From Rhineura floridana (lineage: Eukaryota > Chordata > Lepidosauria > Squamata > Rhineuridae), in contig NC_084493.1 in assembly GCF_030035675.1 (NCBI RefSeq), positions 20,995,822 through 21,059,821 of the forward strand: a DNA stretch of 64,000 bases, given 5' to 3'. This document shows positions 1-10,814 of the stretch, in pieces. How positions within the stretch are numbered: position 1 is the first letter of the stretch; every line of letters starts with the position of its first letter. A program made the translations under genes and the position numbers. The notes beneath the pieces were generated by a model. The model did no database searches. It saw only the letters and a program-made list of their open reading frames with translations, and was not told the origin of the DNA.

Positions 1-307
1 CGGAAAACTAAAAGCACCGTTGAAGATCCCGGGAACTGGCCACGTAGTTGATCTGGCAGCACAGACAGATCCCCCACCGCCTGTGTATCTTTTGGTGTGT
101 CGGACCCCGGCTAAGGATCTTATGAATAGCCTCTCCTTTAGTCCTATGTTGTGCCCCCCTAAAAAAAAAACAGCACTTCACAACCTTGTTTCTTCCAGGG
201 TTCCCGCTAATTCACGCAACAATTTCTCATTGTGTGAGTGTGAGGGGGCGGGATGTCACTTTTGAGAACGCCCCCTCCAGAGCCGCAGAGCGATGCAATG
301 GGAGTAC
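1..307 (-). other. NMB: NMB intron 1 (partial)
   Basis: Sequence downstream of the NMB exon 1 donor on the minus strand. No second exon encoding the HFMGKK amidation region is present, so it must lie beyond the left edge. I see no repeat or RNA gene here. Confidence 0.7.
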
Positions 308-449
308 CTGTAGCCCAGAGATTTTCCCGGAGCCGGATGGGTCCTTCGAGCGAGGGCGAAACGGAAAGGGTGGCGAAGAGGAGCAGATAAGCCAAGCCCC
401 CCACTGGTAGGATCCTGCCGGAGAGCCCTGCAGCGCCCATGGCTCTCAT
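308..449 (-). CDS. NMB: Neuromedin B precursor, exon 1 (partial gene)
   Basis: NMB encodes a secreted bombesin-like neuropeptide that acts on the NMB receptor (BB1). The exon gives 47 codons plus one base. It starts MRAMGAAGL, runs through a hydrophobic signal-peptide core (about residues 13-31, with PVGGLAYLLLFATL), and ends in RENLWATG, where a GT donor splits the Gly codon. NLWATG is the N-terminal part of the active peptide, and the split at this Gly agrees with my memory of the mammalian gene. Two Met codons are possible starts, at 449 and 440; the upstream one is chosen arbitrarily. The residue before Asn is Glu where human has Gly. Exon 2 (HFM-Gly-Lys-Lys and the C-terminal part) lies outside the window. 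A TATA box sits about 130 bp upstream. Confidence 0.85.
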
Positions 450-554
450 TCCGGGCGGCGGGGGACCTCGACGGACTGAAAGACGGACGGACGCCCTGCC
501 TTGTCTCCTCTGACCACTAGGTGGCTCCGCTCGTCTCTTCTTTTCCGAGTCCCT

Positions 555-590
555 TTGTCGGACGTCTCCAGGGTCCTCCTGTTTAAATAG
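555..590 (-). promoter_or_regulatory. NMB: NMB core promoter with TATA box
   Basis: On the minus strand CTATTTAAAC lies at 590-581, a good TATA box. A start site about 30 bp downstream (near 555) would give a 5' UTR of roughly 105 bp before the Met at 449. The position and GC-rich surroundings suit a tissue-restricted neuropeptide gene. The start site itself is inferred. Confidence 0.6.
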
Positions 591-599
591 CCCAGCTGC

Positions 600-1510
600 T
601 AGGGCGGAGACTGAGGCGAGGGCATCGTCACCCAAGCGGCGCCCCTCCTGGCGCTCAGACGGCAGACACGTCTAGGGGCTGGAAGGGAGTCACCCTGGCC
701 CTGCCTTGTCACGGCTCTGCCCCCAGAAAAGGACACTTGCATACACACACACACCCAGACGGTTGTGGGGGCAGAAAGGGAGAGGGAGCGGGGTCAAGCA
801 GGGATCCGAGGAATTGGAAGAGCTTAGGGTTTGATCAGGGCTCCCCAGAGCCCACCCACTTCCAATCCTGCTTGGAATGCCAGGCTCAATCCTGAAGCAT
901 GCGAAATAATAGAAAGCGGGCATCTCTGAGCGTGTGCAGAGTGCCGGGGTAAACCTGGTAAGCCCTTAGGCGAGGGGGGCGCAGTCGACTGAAGGCTGTG
1001 GAAAAGGCTGTTGTCAAGTTAGTAGTCAACGAGGCAGAACCCAGACAAAAGCGGGTTTCGTGGCCAAGGACAGGAGAGGAAGCGGCGATGGAGCCGTCGG
1101 CGGAGTAAAGTTAGGTGCCTCACTCCTACCGACGTCCCTTCCTGAGTTCTGGGCAGGAGGCGGCGCCCAGTACACTTTCCTATGTGTTGAGCCCTGCTGG
1201 ATTCAGTGAGGCTTTCCCCCGTGTCTAGCCACGTTTAAGGCGGCTGGGAATCAAGTGATTGCTATTTCTGGAGCACTGGCAATATGGAGGAGTCAGCACC
1301 GTCCAACCATTCCAGACATCTGGGAGATTTCTACCCACGCACCTGCCCTCCCAGCCTTTTGCATGCAGACTTTGAAGGGCCGTTTGCAAAACAGGCGTCC
1401 CGAAGGCCACGTCGTGGATACTCAAGTCAAGGAGGATGGGACAGTGTTGGAGGCAAAGGCCGCCCTCCCTCCTCCCTGGGAGCCTGTCAAGCAGCAGCAG
1501 ATTTATTAAA
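600..1510. other. NMB upstream flank, GC-rich
   Basis: No coding potential recognised. The stretch is moderately GC-rich near the NMB promoter and free of repeats I recognise, so it may hold NMB regulatory DNA. That is an inference from position only. Confidence 0.4.
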
Positions 1511-1527
1511 TGCATATTTTTGCAAGG

Positions 1528-1578
1528 GACTACTACTACTGCTGCTGCTACTGTTAATATTATTATTATTATTATCTC
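1528..1578. repeat. Degenerate trinucleotide microsatellite
   Basis: Runs of CTA, CTG and TTA triplets. These produce the poly-leucine and poly-isoleucine open frames in this stretch, which are not genes. Confidence 0.8.
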
Positions 1579-1688
1579 TGTTAAGATATATATATTATGT
1601 GAGTATACTCTATTATTAATGCCCAGTCCTTTCTTCGTATTAATGTTATTCCCAGAGTGGTCGCTGCCTTAGTCACTGGCAGGAAAAA

Positions 1689-1790
1689 TCAAAGAGCCTT
1701 GTGAGACCTTAAAGACAAACCAATTTATTATGGCATAAGTTTTCCTGGCCCCAAGCCCACTTCCTTTCAGATGCACGATGTGAAATCTTA
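1689..1790. repeat. Interspersed repeat fragment, class unknown
   Basis: Text such as GAGACCTTAAAGACAAACCA followed by an A/T-rich stretch and TTTCAGATGCA resembles a widespread reptile repeat ending. No terminal structure is clear. Confidence 0.35.
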
Positions 1791-1811
1791 GTTGGCAGGT
1801 ATATAAAGGAT

Positions 1812-2032
1812 ACTGTTTATTTATTTATATCCCACCTTTTCCCCAAGGAGCTCAAGGTAGCCTACATGGTTCTCCCTACAAAAGCCTTGCAAGGTAGGGT
1901 TAGGCTGAGAGTGACTGGCCCAAGGTCACCCAGTGAACTTCATGGCTTCATGCCTGAGTGGGGATTCGAACCCTGGTCTCCCAGGTCCCAGTCCAGCACT
2001 CCAACCTCTACACCACAGGGCTCTTGTAAGGT
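1812..2032 (-). repeat. tRNA-derived SINE, nearly full length
   Basis: Read on the minus strand it starts with a tRNA-like head (GAGCCCTGTGGTGTAGAGG, then the B-box-like GGTTCGAATCCCC), continues through a conserved core (CACTGGGTGACCTTGGGCC), and ends with ACCTTGAGCTCCTTGG, GGGATATAAAT and a TAAA tail. The same family recurs many times in this window. Confidence 0.85.
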
Positions 2033-2239
2033 GGGAGTTGATAATACTACTGCTAGTCACCATCACAGCCCTTGCTGGCAGCTCATGGGAAAACTTGCTT
2101 TCTCTCAGGTAAACCACACACACGCACTCTGCACAGAAACGCTGAGCAAGCTACACTCTGCTAAACTGTGTTAATTTTGCCAATACTCCAACACTCAGTA
2201 GGGCTTCCCATAGGCACCTGAAGAACTTTTGAGTAGACA

Positions 2240-2612
2240 TGTAGAGGAAATGTGGTGTTGGGGGAGAGCTTTGCGCATACCATGGACTGCGAAAAAGACA
2301 AAGAATTGGGTGTTAGAACTAATTAAACTAGAACTATCCCTAGAAGCTAAAATGATGAAACTGAGGTTATCATACTTTGGATGCATAATGGGAAGACATG
2401 ATTCACTAGAAAAAACAATAATGCTGGGAAAAACAGAAGGCAGTAGAAAAAGAGAAAGGCCAAGCAAGAGATGGATTGATTCCATAAGGGAAGCCACAGA
2501 CCCGAACTTACAAGATATGACCAGGATGGTTCATGACAGATGCTCTTGGAGGTCGCTGATTCATAGGGTCACCATAAGTCGTGATCGACTTGAAGGCATA
2601 TAACAACAACAA
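2240..2612 (+). mobile_element. RTE/BovB LINE, 3' end (5'-truncated)
   Basis: The frame encodes the RTE-BovB C-terminus: RIPWTAKKTKNWVLE, MMKLRLSYFG.IMGRHDSLE, IMLGKTEGSRKRERPSKRW and [21 protein letters not shown]. It is followed by the typical tail CGACTTGAAGGCATATAACA and CAA repeats. The 5' part is missing, as is usual for incomplete reverse transcription. This copy stays open to the C-terminus. Confidence 0.9.
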
Positions 2613-3350
2613 TTGTTGTTATCAATAATAACAAAGCAATGTTTTAAAAATCTGCTCTCCAGTTAATTGAGGACATCTTCATCAATCAAATATGTTTTTA
2701 ACCTATTAATTAACAAAATATTACAACCTTACTTAAAAGTGTGCTGGCATGGAGGGCTGGAAAGTTAAGTTGCTTTAGAAGCAAGCTGAACCATCTAGGC
2801 AGCTAAGTTCACTCTTCTACACTTTGTGGCCAATAGCATTGCCAGAAGGAATACACTAAACCTTGAGTTGTTGGTTTGTTGGGGGGGGGGAACTGCTGTG
2901 TTGTGTGAAAAACCTAGGAAACCAAGATTGCATTATTCATGCTTACCTCTTGTTCTGCACAGAATGGCTTGTCAATATTGGGGGATTAAGCGCCAAGATC
3001 TGGGGGCGCATAGAGTACAAGACCAATGATCAGCACCTACAGCATAGAGTTCTTGAATTGGTTCCTTTTTGTTTGGTGATGAGCCAGAGTGGAAAGGGCC
3101 AAAGCCGTACCAGGGATTACAGTGAAGTCCTGTACGGGACTGGGATTAACTGGTACCAATTACAGGCTGACCAAAGGCAGCAATGGCCTCAGATTCCCAG
3201 GGGAAATTACTGGGTGCATCAAAGCATGTCTGATGAGATGCAGGATGCCTCAGTGAGATTACATGGGTGGAAATCAATAGGTCCTGTTATCCTAAAACAA
3301 ACAGGAAATTGGTGCATCCTTTGCAGTGGCAAAAACATGGGATGGATTTA
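2613..3350. other. Intergenic, nothing recognised
   Basis: A/T-rich DNA with a G run near 2881. A 169-codon open frame starts at 2863 but has no recognisable domain and is probably chance. Confidence 0.4.
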
Positions 3351-3525
3351 CTTGAATGGAGAAGGGTCATAGTTCACTGCTGTGCATGCAAAAGGCCTTT
3401 TTATGGCATTTCCTTAAGAGGCTGGGGAAAACGCCTGTCTGAAATCCTAGAGAGGCTGCAAAGGTAAGTGTAGACAACTTAGAGCTAGATCTGACACAGT
3501 ATAAAGCAGCTTCCTACTTTCCACT
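3350..3525 (+). repeat. Pol III-type SINE fragment (second tRNA-SINE family)
   Basis: Degraded copy of the family whose consensus contains GCATGCAGAAGGTCCCAGG, CTGGAGAGCTGC, GTGTAGACAATACTGAGCTAG and GGCAGCTTCCTATG. Here GAGAGGCTGC, GTGTAGACAACTTAGAGCTAG and AGCAGCTTCCTA are visible. Confidence 0.6.
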
Positions 3526-3714
3526 TGAAACAAGCCCCAGAGATTGAAATCAGAAATATTTTGAGAGCACGGTGGAAAAGAAAAGCTCTGTGCAAATATA
3601 GTATGTCCAGCCCATGCTTGTCCAGGACTATATGAATAGGATTGTAGTTATTGCTGGGAAATGGTTGGTGTTACGACTACGGAGTGCCTGGGAATATGCA
3701 GGGTTATAATTATT

Positions 3715-3922
3715 TTTTTCATGTGTTTATTATTACATTTATATCCCACCTTTCCTCCAAGGAGCTCAAGGTGGCGTATACATGGTACTCCCCCCTCCCC
3801 ATTTGATCCTTACAACAACCCTGTGTGGTAGGTTAGGCTGGGAAGACTGGGACTGGACCAAGGTCACCCAGTGAGCTTCATGGCTGCAGGTTTAAATGGA
3901 GGATTAGAACAATTCATGAAGG

Positions 3923-3925
<3 letters not shown>
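3715..3925 (-). repeat. tRNA-derived SINE fragment
   Basis: Minus-strand copy with the ATATCCCACCTTTCCTCC / AAGGAGCTCAAGGTGG tail and the GGTCACCCAGTGAGCTTCAT core. The tRNA-like head is lost. Confidence 0.75.
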
Positions 3926-3926
<1 letters not shown>

Positions 3927-3982
<56 letters not shown>

Positions 3983-4004
3983 TAAAATAAAATAAAATAA
4001 AATT
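3927..4004. repeat. (AAT)n/(AAAAT)n microsatellite
   Basis: About 18 AAT units followed by AAAAT units, at the 3' tail side of the minus-strand LINE next to it. Confidence 0.9.
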
Positions 4005-6125
4005 TAATTTATGTGTCGCCTATCTGGCCAATGGCCACTCTAGGCGACGTACATATAATAAAATACAGCAAAATACAATACAATAAAATACAATATAACA
4101 ATATAAATTATAAATTATGATAACAGCAATACAGGGTAGGAGGCATTTCGATCATAAGAATATTAAGCCTTCCCAGAAGTCCCAAAAGCCTGTTGAAAAA
4201 GCCAGGTCTTTAAGGCCTTGCGGAACATATTCAGGGAAGAGACGTGCCGAAGATCTTGTGGGAGGGAGTTCCAGAGGGTGGGGGCCGCCACTGAAAAGGC
4301 CCTCTCCCTAGTTCCCGCCAACTTAGCTGATTTGGTTGGCAGGACTGAGAGAAGGCCTTGTGTGGCCGATCTTGTCAGGCGGCATAATTGGTGGCGTTGT
4401 AGGCGCTCCTTTAGATAAACTGGGCCGAGACCATATAGGGATTTAAAGGTTAATACCAACACCTTGAATTGGCCCCGGAAAACAACTGGAAGCCAGTGTA
4501 GATTGAACAACACTGGCGTGATGTGGTCCCGGTGACGACTGTTTGTAAGTAGTCGAGCCGCCGCATTTTGAATAAGTTGTAGTTTCCGGACCGTTTTCAA
4601 GGGTAACCCCACGTAGAGCGCATTACAGTAATCTAATCAAGAGGTGATCAGGGCATGTACTACCAGTGGGAGCTGATGAACAGGAAGGTAGGGTTGCAGC
4701 CTACGTATAAGGTGTAGTTGATACCAAGCTGCCCGGCTCACTGCCGAAATCTGAGCCTCCATGGACAGCTTGGAATCAAGTACAACCCCGAGGCTGCGGA
4801 CCTGGTCCTTCAGGGGTAGACTCACCCCATTGAACTTCAGGTCAACAGTTCCCAACCTTCTCTTGTCCCCCACGAGTAGTACCTCGGTCTTGTCGGGGTT
4901 CAGTTTCAGCCTATTCCTTCCCATCCATCCACTCACGGACTCCAGGCACTTGGACAAGGTCTCCACAGCCAAGTCTAGTGAAGATTTAAACGAGAGATAG
5001 AGCTGAGTGTCATCCGCATATTGGTGACACTGCAACCCAAATCTCCTGATGATTGTCCCCAGCGGCTTCATATAGATGTTAAATAGCATGGGAGAGAGGA
5101 TAGAACCCTGTGGCACACCACAATGTAGAGGCCAAGGGTCTGAAACCTCCTCCCCCAATGCCACCTGTTGGTACCTGTCAGACAGAAAGGAACGGAACCA
5201 CCGTAATACAGTGCCTCCTATTCCCAATCCCTCCAGGAGATATAAAAGGATACTGTGGTCAACAGTATCAAAAGCCGCTGAAAGGTCAAGGAGGACAAGA
5301 AAGGTGAATTCTCCCCTATCTAATGCCCTCCTCATATCATCTACCAGAGCGACCAAGGCTGTTTCAGTTCCGTGACCAGTCCTGAAGCCCAGTATGGATC
5401 TAAGTAATCCGTTGCATCCAAGTGTGTCGACAACTGATTAGCCACCACTCGCTCAATGACCTTGCCCAAAAATTGTAAATTCGAAATTGGGCGAAAGTTA
5501 TTAAAAACTTGGGGATCCAAGGAGGGCTTCTTCAAGATGGGCTTTACAATTGCCTCCTTGAGGGCTGATGGCATCACACCCTCTTTCAAGGATGCGTTTA
5601 CCACCGCCTTAATCCCCTCACCCAACTTCTCTCTGCAGCTCATGATGAGCCACGATGGGCATGGGTCAGTTAGACAGGTGGTAGGCTTTACAGTCGAGAG
5701 CACCTTGTTCACATCCTCAGAAGAGAGAGGCTGAAAATGATCCAAACATACCGGTGTGCAACTGGCCAACTCTGGCTCCTTTACCGTATCCACGGCGCAC
5801 GGGATCGAGCTCCGTAAGCATTCGATTTTATCAGCGAAGTGCTTAGCCAAAGTGTCACAGGAGGCTTTTGACTGTTCCAAGGGTTCCTGAGCAACTGGAC
5901 CGACCAGGCTTCGGACCACTTGGAATAACCTCCTGGGACAGCACTCTGCAGACGCAATAGAGGCAGTAAAGAAAGCCTTCTTTTCTGTCTTTATTGCCAC
6001 TTGGTAGGCAGTTACTGCTGCTCTAACTTGTGTCTGGACACCTTCGGAGCGGGATTTCCGCCACCGGCGTTCTAGTCGTCTCACCTCCTGTCTCAGACTA
6101 CGCAGAGTACATCTGCTCATGTACA
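4005..6125 (-). mobile_element. L2/CR1-clade non-LTR retrotransposon, RT region and 3' end
   Basis: A 2.1-kb LINE read on the minus strand. Frame 6126-5341 holds the linker and the start of reverse transcriptase (NNFRPISNLQFLGKVIERVVANQL). Frame 5356-4637 holds the core RT: LVLLDLSAAFDTVDHSIL, CGVPQGSILSPMLFNIYM and the catalytic YADDTQLY. Frame 4612-4163 holds the C-terminus (AFSVAAPTLWNSLPQDLR). The three frames differ, so the copy carries breaks near 5350 and near 4620 and cannot make one protein. The 3' end has a short hairpin (GTCGCC...GGCGAC near 4060-4015) and an A/T microsatellite. The endonuclease part is missing: the element is 5'-truncated near 6125. Clade assignment rests on the RT motifs and may be L2 or a close CR1 relative. 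Confidence 0.88.
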
Positions 6126-6133
6126 TGGGACCT

Positions 6134-6270
6134 CCTTTGGCAGGAATGGTATCTGTGGCCCTCCAGATGTTGTTTTACTATAACTCTCTGACCACTGGCT
6201 ATGCTGGCTGGGGCAGATGGGAATTGGGATTCCAGCATCTGGAGAGTTGCAAGTTCTTCATTCCTGTCTC
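6134..6270. mobile_element. Foldback MITE, family 1 (hAT-like), degraded
   Basis: Inverted arms CCCTCCAGATGTTG ... CAGCATCTGGAGAG around GGCTATGCTGGCTGGGGCAG, the common foldback family of this window. Confidence 0.7.
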
Positions 6271-6534
6271 TGCCTTTGAATCACAGTTGCTGGGGTGCAA
6301 CAGTGGGGAGGGCTATTGCCTTCCTTCCCTGCTGTTGGGCTTCCCAGAGGGATCTGGTTGGCCACTGTGGGAGACAGGGATGCTGGATCAGATGCAGTGT
6401 TGGTCTGATCCAGTAGGGCTCTTCTGATGTTTTTATATTCCTTGAGTATCAGGAGATTTCATTGTACTTGTTAGTGTCAGCGTGGCTGTCATTTGGAAGA
6501 CACTTATGTCTGTACTCTGTCTGGAAGGCAGACG

Positions 6535-6690
6535 CGCGCACACACCATACATTCAAGGCACATTCAAAGCACAGTATCCTCCTTCAAGAATCCTGGGAAC
6601 TGTCATTTGTTAAGGGTGTGCTGAGAATTGTACAGCTGTGAGGTGTAAGCTACAATTCCCAAGAGAAGTTAAACTAAAGCTGCATACACA
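6535..6690. mobile_element. Foldback MITE, family 2
   Basis: Contains AAGAATCCTGGGAACTG, GTTAAGGGTG and ACACACCATACATT, the arms of a second palindromic family. A cleaner copy lies at 56475-56650. Confidence 0.6.
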
Positions 6691-7009
6691 CCATACATTT
6701 CAAGCAAATGACTGGCCCCAAAGAATCCTGGAAAAAGAAGTCTAGGCCACTGGTTCCCAACCATTATAGGACCCCCTTTATAAACTAAAAAAAAAAAAAA
6801 TTATGACCATCTCCCCCACGATAATTGTAATTTTAACCTCTGTTAATTGAAAAAACGTTGCATCGCAAAATCACATCTCCAAATATCCTTTTCCATAAAA
6901 AGCTCCCTGCAGACAGGGAGGTGTTGCTTTCTTTTCTTAATGCAAAGATCCAGTCAAATTGGTATCCCCCCCACAGTCTGAAGATGTACAGTCCTATCTC
7001 CCAACACCA

Positions 7010-7208
7010 GTGGGTTACAGTGCTGGACTAAGATCCACTTTCAAATCCCCACCCAGCCATGAAGCCCACTGGGTGACTTTGGGCCAGACACAGTCTCTCA
7101 GCCTGACCTATCTCACAGGGTTGGTGTAAGGATAAAATGGAAAGGGTTGTGCACCACCTTGAGCAACTTGGAGGAAAGGTGGGATATAAATGAAATAAAT
7201 AAATAAAT
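7010..7208 (+). repeat. tRNA-derived SINE nested in the hAT-like element
   Basis: Shows CAGCCATGAAGCCCACTGGG, CTCTCAGCCTGACCTATCTC, CACCACCTTGAGCAACTTGG and GGGATATAAATG followed by an AAAT tail. The tRNA head is partly decayed. Confidence 0.8.
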
Positions 7209-7256
7209 ACATTTCAGCTGCAGTATGTAGACCCAGCCAACCTGCTGAGCTTTTTG

Positions 7257-7257
7257 A

Positions 7258-7317
<60 letters not shown>
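7257..7317. repeat. (TAA)n microsatellite
   Basis: About 20 uninterrupted TAA units. Its complement yields a poly-leucine frame on the minus strand that is not a gene. Confidence 0.95.
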
Positions 7318-7318
<1 letters not shown>

Positions 7319-8312
7319 GAAGCAGCAATGCGGTAGTGGTGGGGATGCTAGATTGTGAAGACAAAAGGGTGGATAAATTGAGATGGGTGTTAGTGCTTTT
7401 AGGCCTTGGGATGATCATCAGAACTGATGACTTGGTTAGCATGCACTTGGGGAATGAATGGAGCAGAAGGCAGATTATTGCACGCACACACACAAACACA
7501 CCTGCCCCTCCTGCAGGCATCTGCAGGCATGCAGGCATTTGGGCACATGGGAAGGGGGAAGCTGCAGCATCTTGGAGAGAGAGTGGGTGAGTGTAGGTAG
7601 AAGAAAGGGGGGATGCAGGCACACATACAGCCTCAGAGCTTCTGAGCTTCCTCATTGCTCCTTGGCTCATCTGGGCTGAAGGTGAGATCTGGGTGGCCTT
7701 GCAATTAAGAATAATTTTTAAAAGGAGATGGCAGTGAATCAGGAGCCAAGAACGGCAGACAGGCTGGCTGCCAGAAAGGAAGGGGGAAAGCAGCCTTTCT
7801 TTGCAGCCTTGCTTCTTGTTGCTTCACAAAAAGCCCTCTCCTCTCGTTCTGAGCAAGGGCGTCATCAGCAGTGGCGGTGTGAGGAGATGGGAGCCAGTGA
7901 TAGTAATCCCCTCTTCTTCTTGGTAGCCCCACCCTCAGCCTCCTTTGGCATCTGCCACGTGTTTTATAGGCAGATGCCTATGCTTGGTGCACCTGAAAGA
8001 CGCTCTGGAGCTTCAGGAAAAGTCCTCCCCTCTCATTTGGAGCAAGGGGGAGGTGTCGTCTGCAGTGGCAATGGGGAGCAAACAGTGTCTAGGGAGTGAA
8101 GATTTTTTTAAAAAATTAATAAATAATTCATTTCTTTACTGTTGGTGGCCCCCGCTGGATTACTTTGCGGCCCCCAGGTTGGGGACCACTGGTGTAGACT
8201 TCACTGAGTTACAGTTCCCAGCACCCTCAACACACTATATGTTCCAGGATTTTTTGGGGGGGAAGGTTGATGTGCTTTGAATGTGCTTTCAAGGTGTGTA
8301 TGCAGCCATTGT

Positions 8313-9150
8313 GCTTTAATATTTCTATAAGCCACAGGAGGGTCAATCCAAGCACAGTGATTGGTCTTGCATTGCATTTTTTTAAAAAATGTATTTGATC
8401 ATCAGTTTCTCTTATGGTCTAATCCAGGGCTGGCACCAGCACCTGACACGCTTGGGCTGCTGCCCATGCCCTGGTACCTTGGCAGGGTTTGTCCTATGCT
8501 TCTTAATCCCCACCCCCCAGCCTGGTACTCACAGCAGTGCCAGGTGGCTGGATGTAGGCATCCTTTGAATTTCCCACAATGCCCCTCACCTTTCACATCA
8601 CTCTAGAACATTGTGGGAAATTAAGAGGGTGGCTTGGAATGACCAGCTGCCCAGGTCTGCTTGAAATGCTCCCAACACAGCTAGTTTAGTCCAAAAGAGC
8701 CTATTGACAGAGACCACCAAATAACATTTTGCCCAGGGCTGGCCAAATCTGATGTGACTTCAGAACCATGAAAGGACAATTCAGATTTCTCAAATATTAT
8801 CTCTCACGCCTGCCAGCAGTGAACTACTCTTTCGCTCTCATGTCTCACTGTTACGTTGCCTTGGTCCCTAGAACTTGTTTTGATTTTTTTTGTTTCAGTC
8901 GTTGACGATTTAATCTACTCTTGCATTTCCCTTTTAAGCAGCCTCTGATGCTGGGGAGGGCTGATAAGGATCAGAAAGCTCATTTTTCAATTCTTAATAT
9001 ATGAAGCCTGCAAAAATAAACCAAATACATTGAAAGCTTGCATTTTGGAAGCAGAATTGTGCAATAAAATGGGAAGCCAAATCTGCTTGATTTGCCTAAT
9101 TTATGCTGCTCAGAGAACTTGGATTCATAATTAGCAAAGATCCAATAGAA
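8313..9150. other. Intergenic, nothing recognised
   Basis: Contains CAGGGCTGGC-type words near 8427 and 8733 that hint at old hAT termini, but no complete element. Confidence 0.4.
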
Positions 9151-9164
9151 CACCTCTGGAGTTA

Positions 9165-9290
9165 AGGGGTTGCATCCAGTGCTAAGTTCTACTCAGAGTA
9201 GACCCATTGAAGTTAATGAACACAACCACCTTAGGTTTATCAATTTTAATGAGCTTACTCTAAGTAAGTCTAGCATTGCATACAACCCCA
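9165..9290. repeat. Interspersed repeat with AGTAGACCCATTGAAGT core
   Basis: Contains TACTCAGAGTAGACCCATTG and GAGCTTACTCTAAGTAAG. Similar text recurs near 26750-26830, 28290-28375 and 32895-33000. Class unknown. Confidence 0.5.
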
Positions 9291-9654
9291 TATAGCAGCT
9301 GGCAGTTCATGGCAATCGGATCTGGCACCTTGGGTGAAAGCAGAAAGCTGGAGTAATATTTGTAGTACAGGCAAGTGAACAACTGATCAAAAAAACGGGC
9401 CACTTGACATTGTGACCGCTGTTGATTGACAGAAGAGGGCTCCACTCACCTGTCAAACCTGGGCCCCAGGGACCAGAAAAGATTACGGATCTGTCCCACT
9501 GGCCAGATCCAGTTCCTCATATCTTTTTCATACACTTGGTTTATCATGTATTAAATGCACATGTGATTCCTTTTTGCTGCACATATTCATTGGAACAAAA
9601 TATAGGTGCATAGGAAGCTGTCTATCAGGTCAAACTGTTTCTCCATGTAACCCA

Positions 9655-9796
9655 GTAGTGGGGGGCCTTTGGCACTCCAAATGTTGCTGAACTACAACTC
9701 CCATCAGCCCCAGCAAGCATGGCCAATGGCCTGGGATGATAAAAACTGTAGTTCAGCACTATCTGGAGGGCAAAAGGTTCCCCACCCCTGGTGTAC
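9655..9796. mobile_element. Foldback MITE, family 1
   Basis: Arms CTTTGGCACTCCAAATG and TCTGGAGGGCAAAAGG flank CAGCCCCAGCAAGCATGGCC. It ends GTTCCCCACCCCTGG. Confidence 0.85.
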
Positions 9797-9799
9797 CCT

Positions 9800-10810
9800 G
9801 AATGGCAGTGGCACACTGGGATCTCTGACAGTAGTCTCTCGGATCACTTGTGCTTTCAATTGGCAGTGCTAAGGGGTTGGTCCTCGGCCTTTCTGCATGC
9901 ATAGGATGGGCTGTACCACTGGGCTATGATTCTTGCCTAACATCTGTCCGCCAGGTAGGATGCATTGCAGATACATCACATTTTCTGATTTACCCCTACT
10001 TCATTTTGTATATAAGCATCACAGGCATCTATTTGATAGTTTGTGATGTAACTAATGATCAGAAACAGCTCCTTCCCCCATGCTCCAATTAAACTCAATA
10101 AGTGGCTTTTAAAAAGTTTTTATTCATGAAAAGTATATATTCTCATGCTACGCAATTTGTGCAAGAGAGCATTTGTGTAGCGAGTTTTTTTTTAAAAAGA
10201 AAATTACTCAGACATTGCAGAAACACACAGAAAGCGCACCTAACAGGATTTTAAATTCTTAAAATTTATTTTTGGAAGTGGTACTAGCAAAGACACCACT
10301 TCTCTCCTACATGCGTTATATAGGAGATTATGCTGCTATTATTGCAAGGATATACTTACCATTGCAGGGTTCCAACACAACTTCTGCAATGCTCCTGGAA
10401 CATAATTTGAAGGTGCAAGAGTGCAAAGGCCACAAAGAAATTAGAGGCCCTTAAGAAGGCAGGAAGATGGAGGGAAAAGAGAAAAGATGCACTTCGCTTG
10501 TTCCCAAATCCTGCCTCTTTGCCAGCAGAGTCTGCTGTAGGCTTCTCATTACGGTTAAGAATCTTCATGCTTTCCTCCTCCCCTTGTTAGAAAAGTGTCA
10601 TTCTTCGGCAATATTTGTGGCACCTCTCTTCGCAGCAATTAGCTCTTGCTAACGTGTAGAATATCAGCATATGCATACAGTGTAACAAGGTGTTGATTAG
10701 CATCATTTGCATCAGGGACAAAAAAAAATGCCCAGGAAAAGGACACAGTCTTTGGGCCACATTTCTGGTGTTTAAAAAAGGCACAGGCAGTTCTCAGAAG
10801 GGGACATTTC
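9800..10810. other. Intergenic, nothing recognised
   Basis: A/T-rich unique-looking DNA. No gene, RNA or clear repeat was identified. Confidence 0.4.
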
Positions 10811-10814
10811 CAGT

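Larger units (their letters stand above)
6747..8192. mobile_element. hAT-like non-autonomous DNA transposon
   Basis: The ends are inverted: left CACTGGTTCCCAACC, right GGTTGGGGACCACTGG. No transposase frame is visible. Inside lie a SINE at about 7010-7205 and a TAA microsatellite. The target duplication is not clear. It could instead be two partial elements. Confidence 0.55.
6684..8312. mobile_element. Foldback MITE family 2, split by a hAT-like insertion
   Basis: Left part 6684-6745 (GCTGCATACACACCATACAT ... CAAAGAATCCTGG) and right part 8193-8312 (GTTACAGTTCCCAGCACCCT ... AAGGTGTGTATGCAGCC) are the two halves of one element, separated by about 1.45 kb of later insertion. Confidence 0.6.

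Noticed and set aside
1284-1619. 111-codon frame ending in poly-leucine/isoleucine
   Set aside because: Produced by a trinucleotide repeat; no domain.
2863-3372. 169-codon plus-strand frame
   Set aside because: No motif, no start context or splice structure; crosses a G run and a SINE fragment.
7113-7670. 185-codon minus-strand open frame with a long leucine run
   Set aside because: The leucines come from the (TAA)n microsatellite and the frame crosses a SINE tail.
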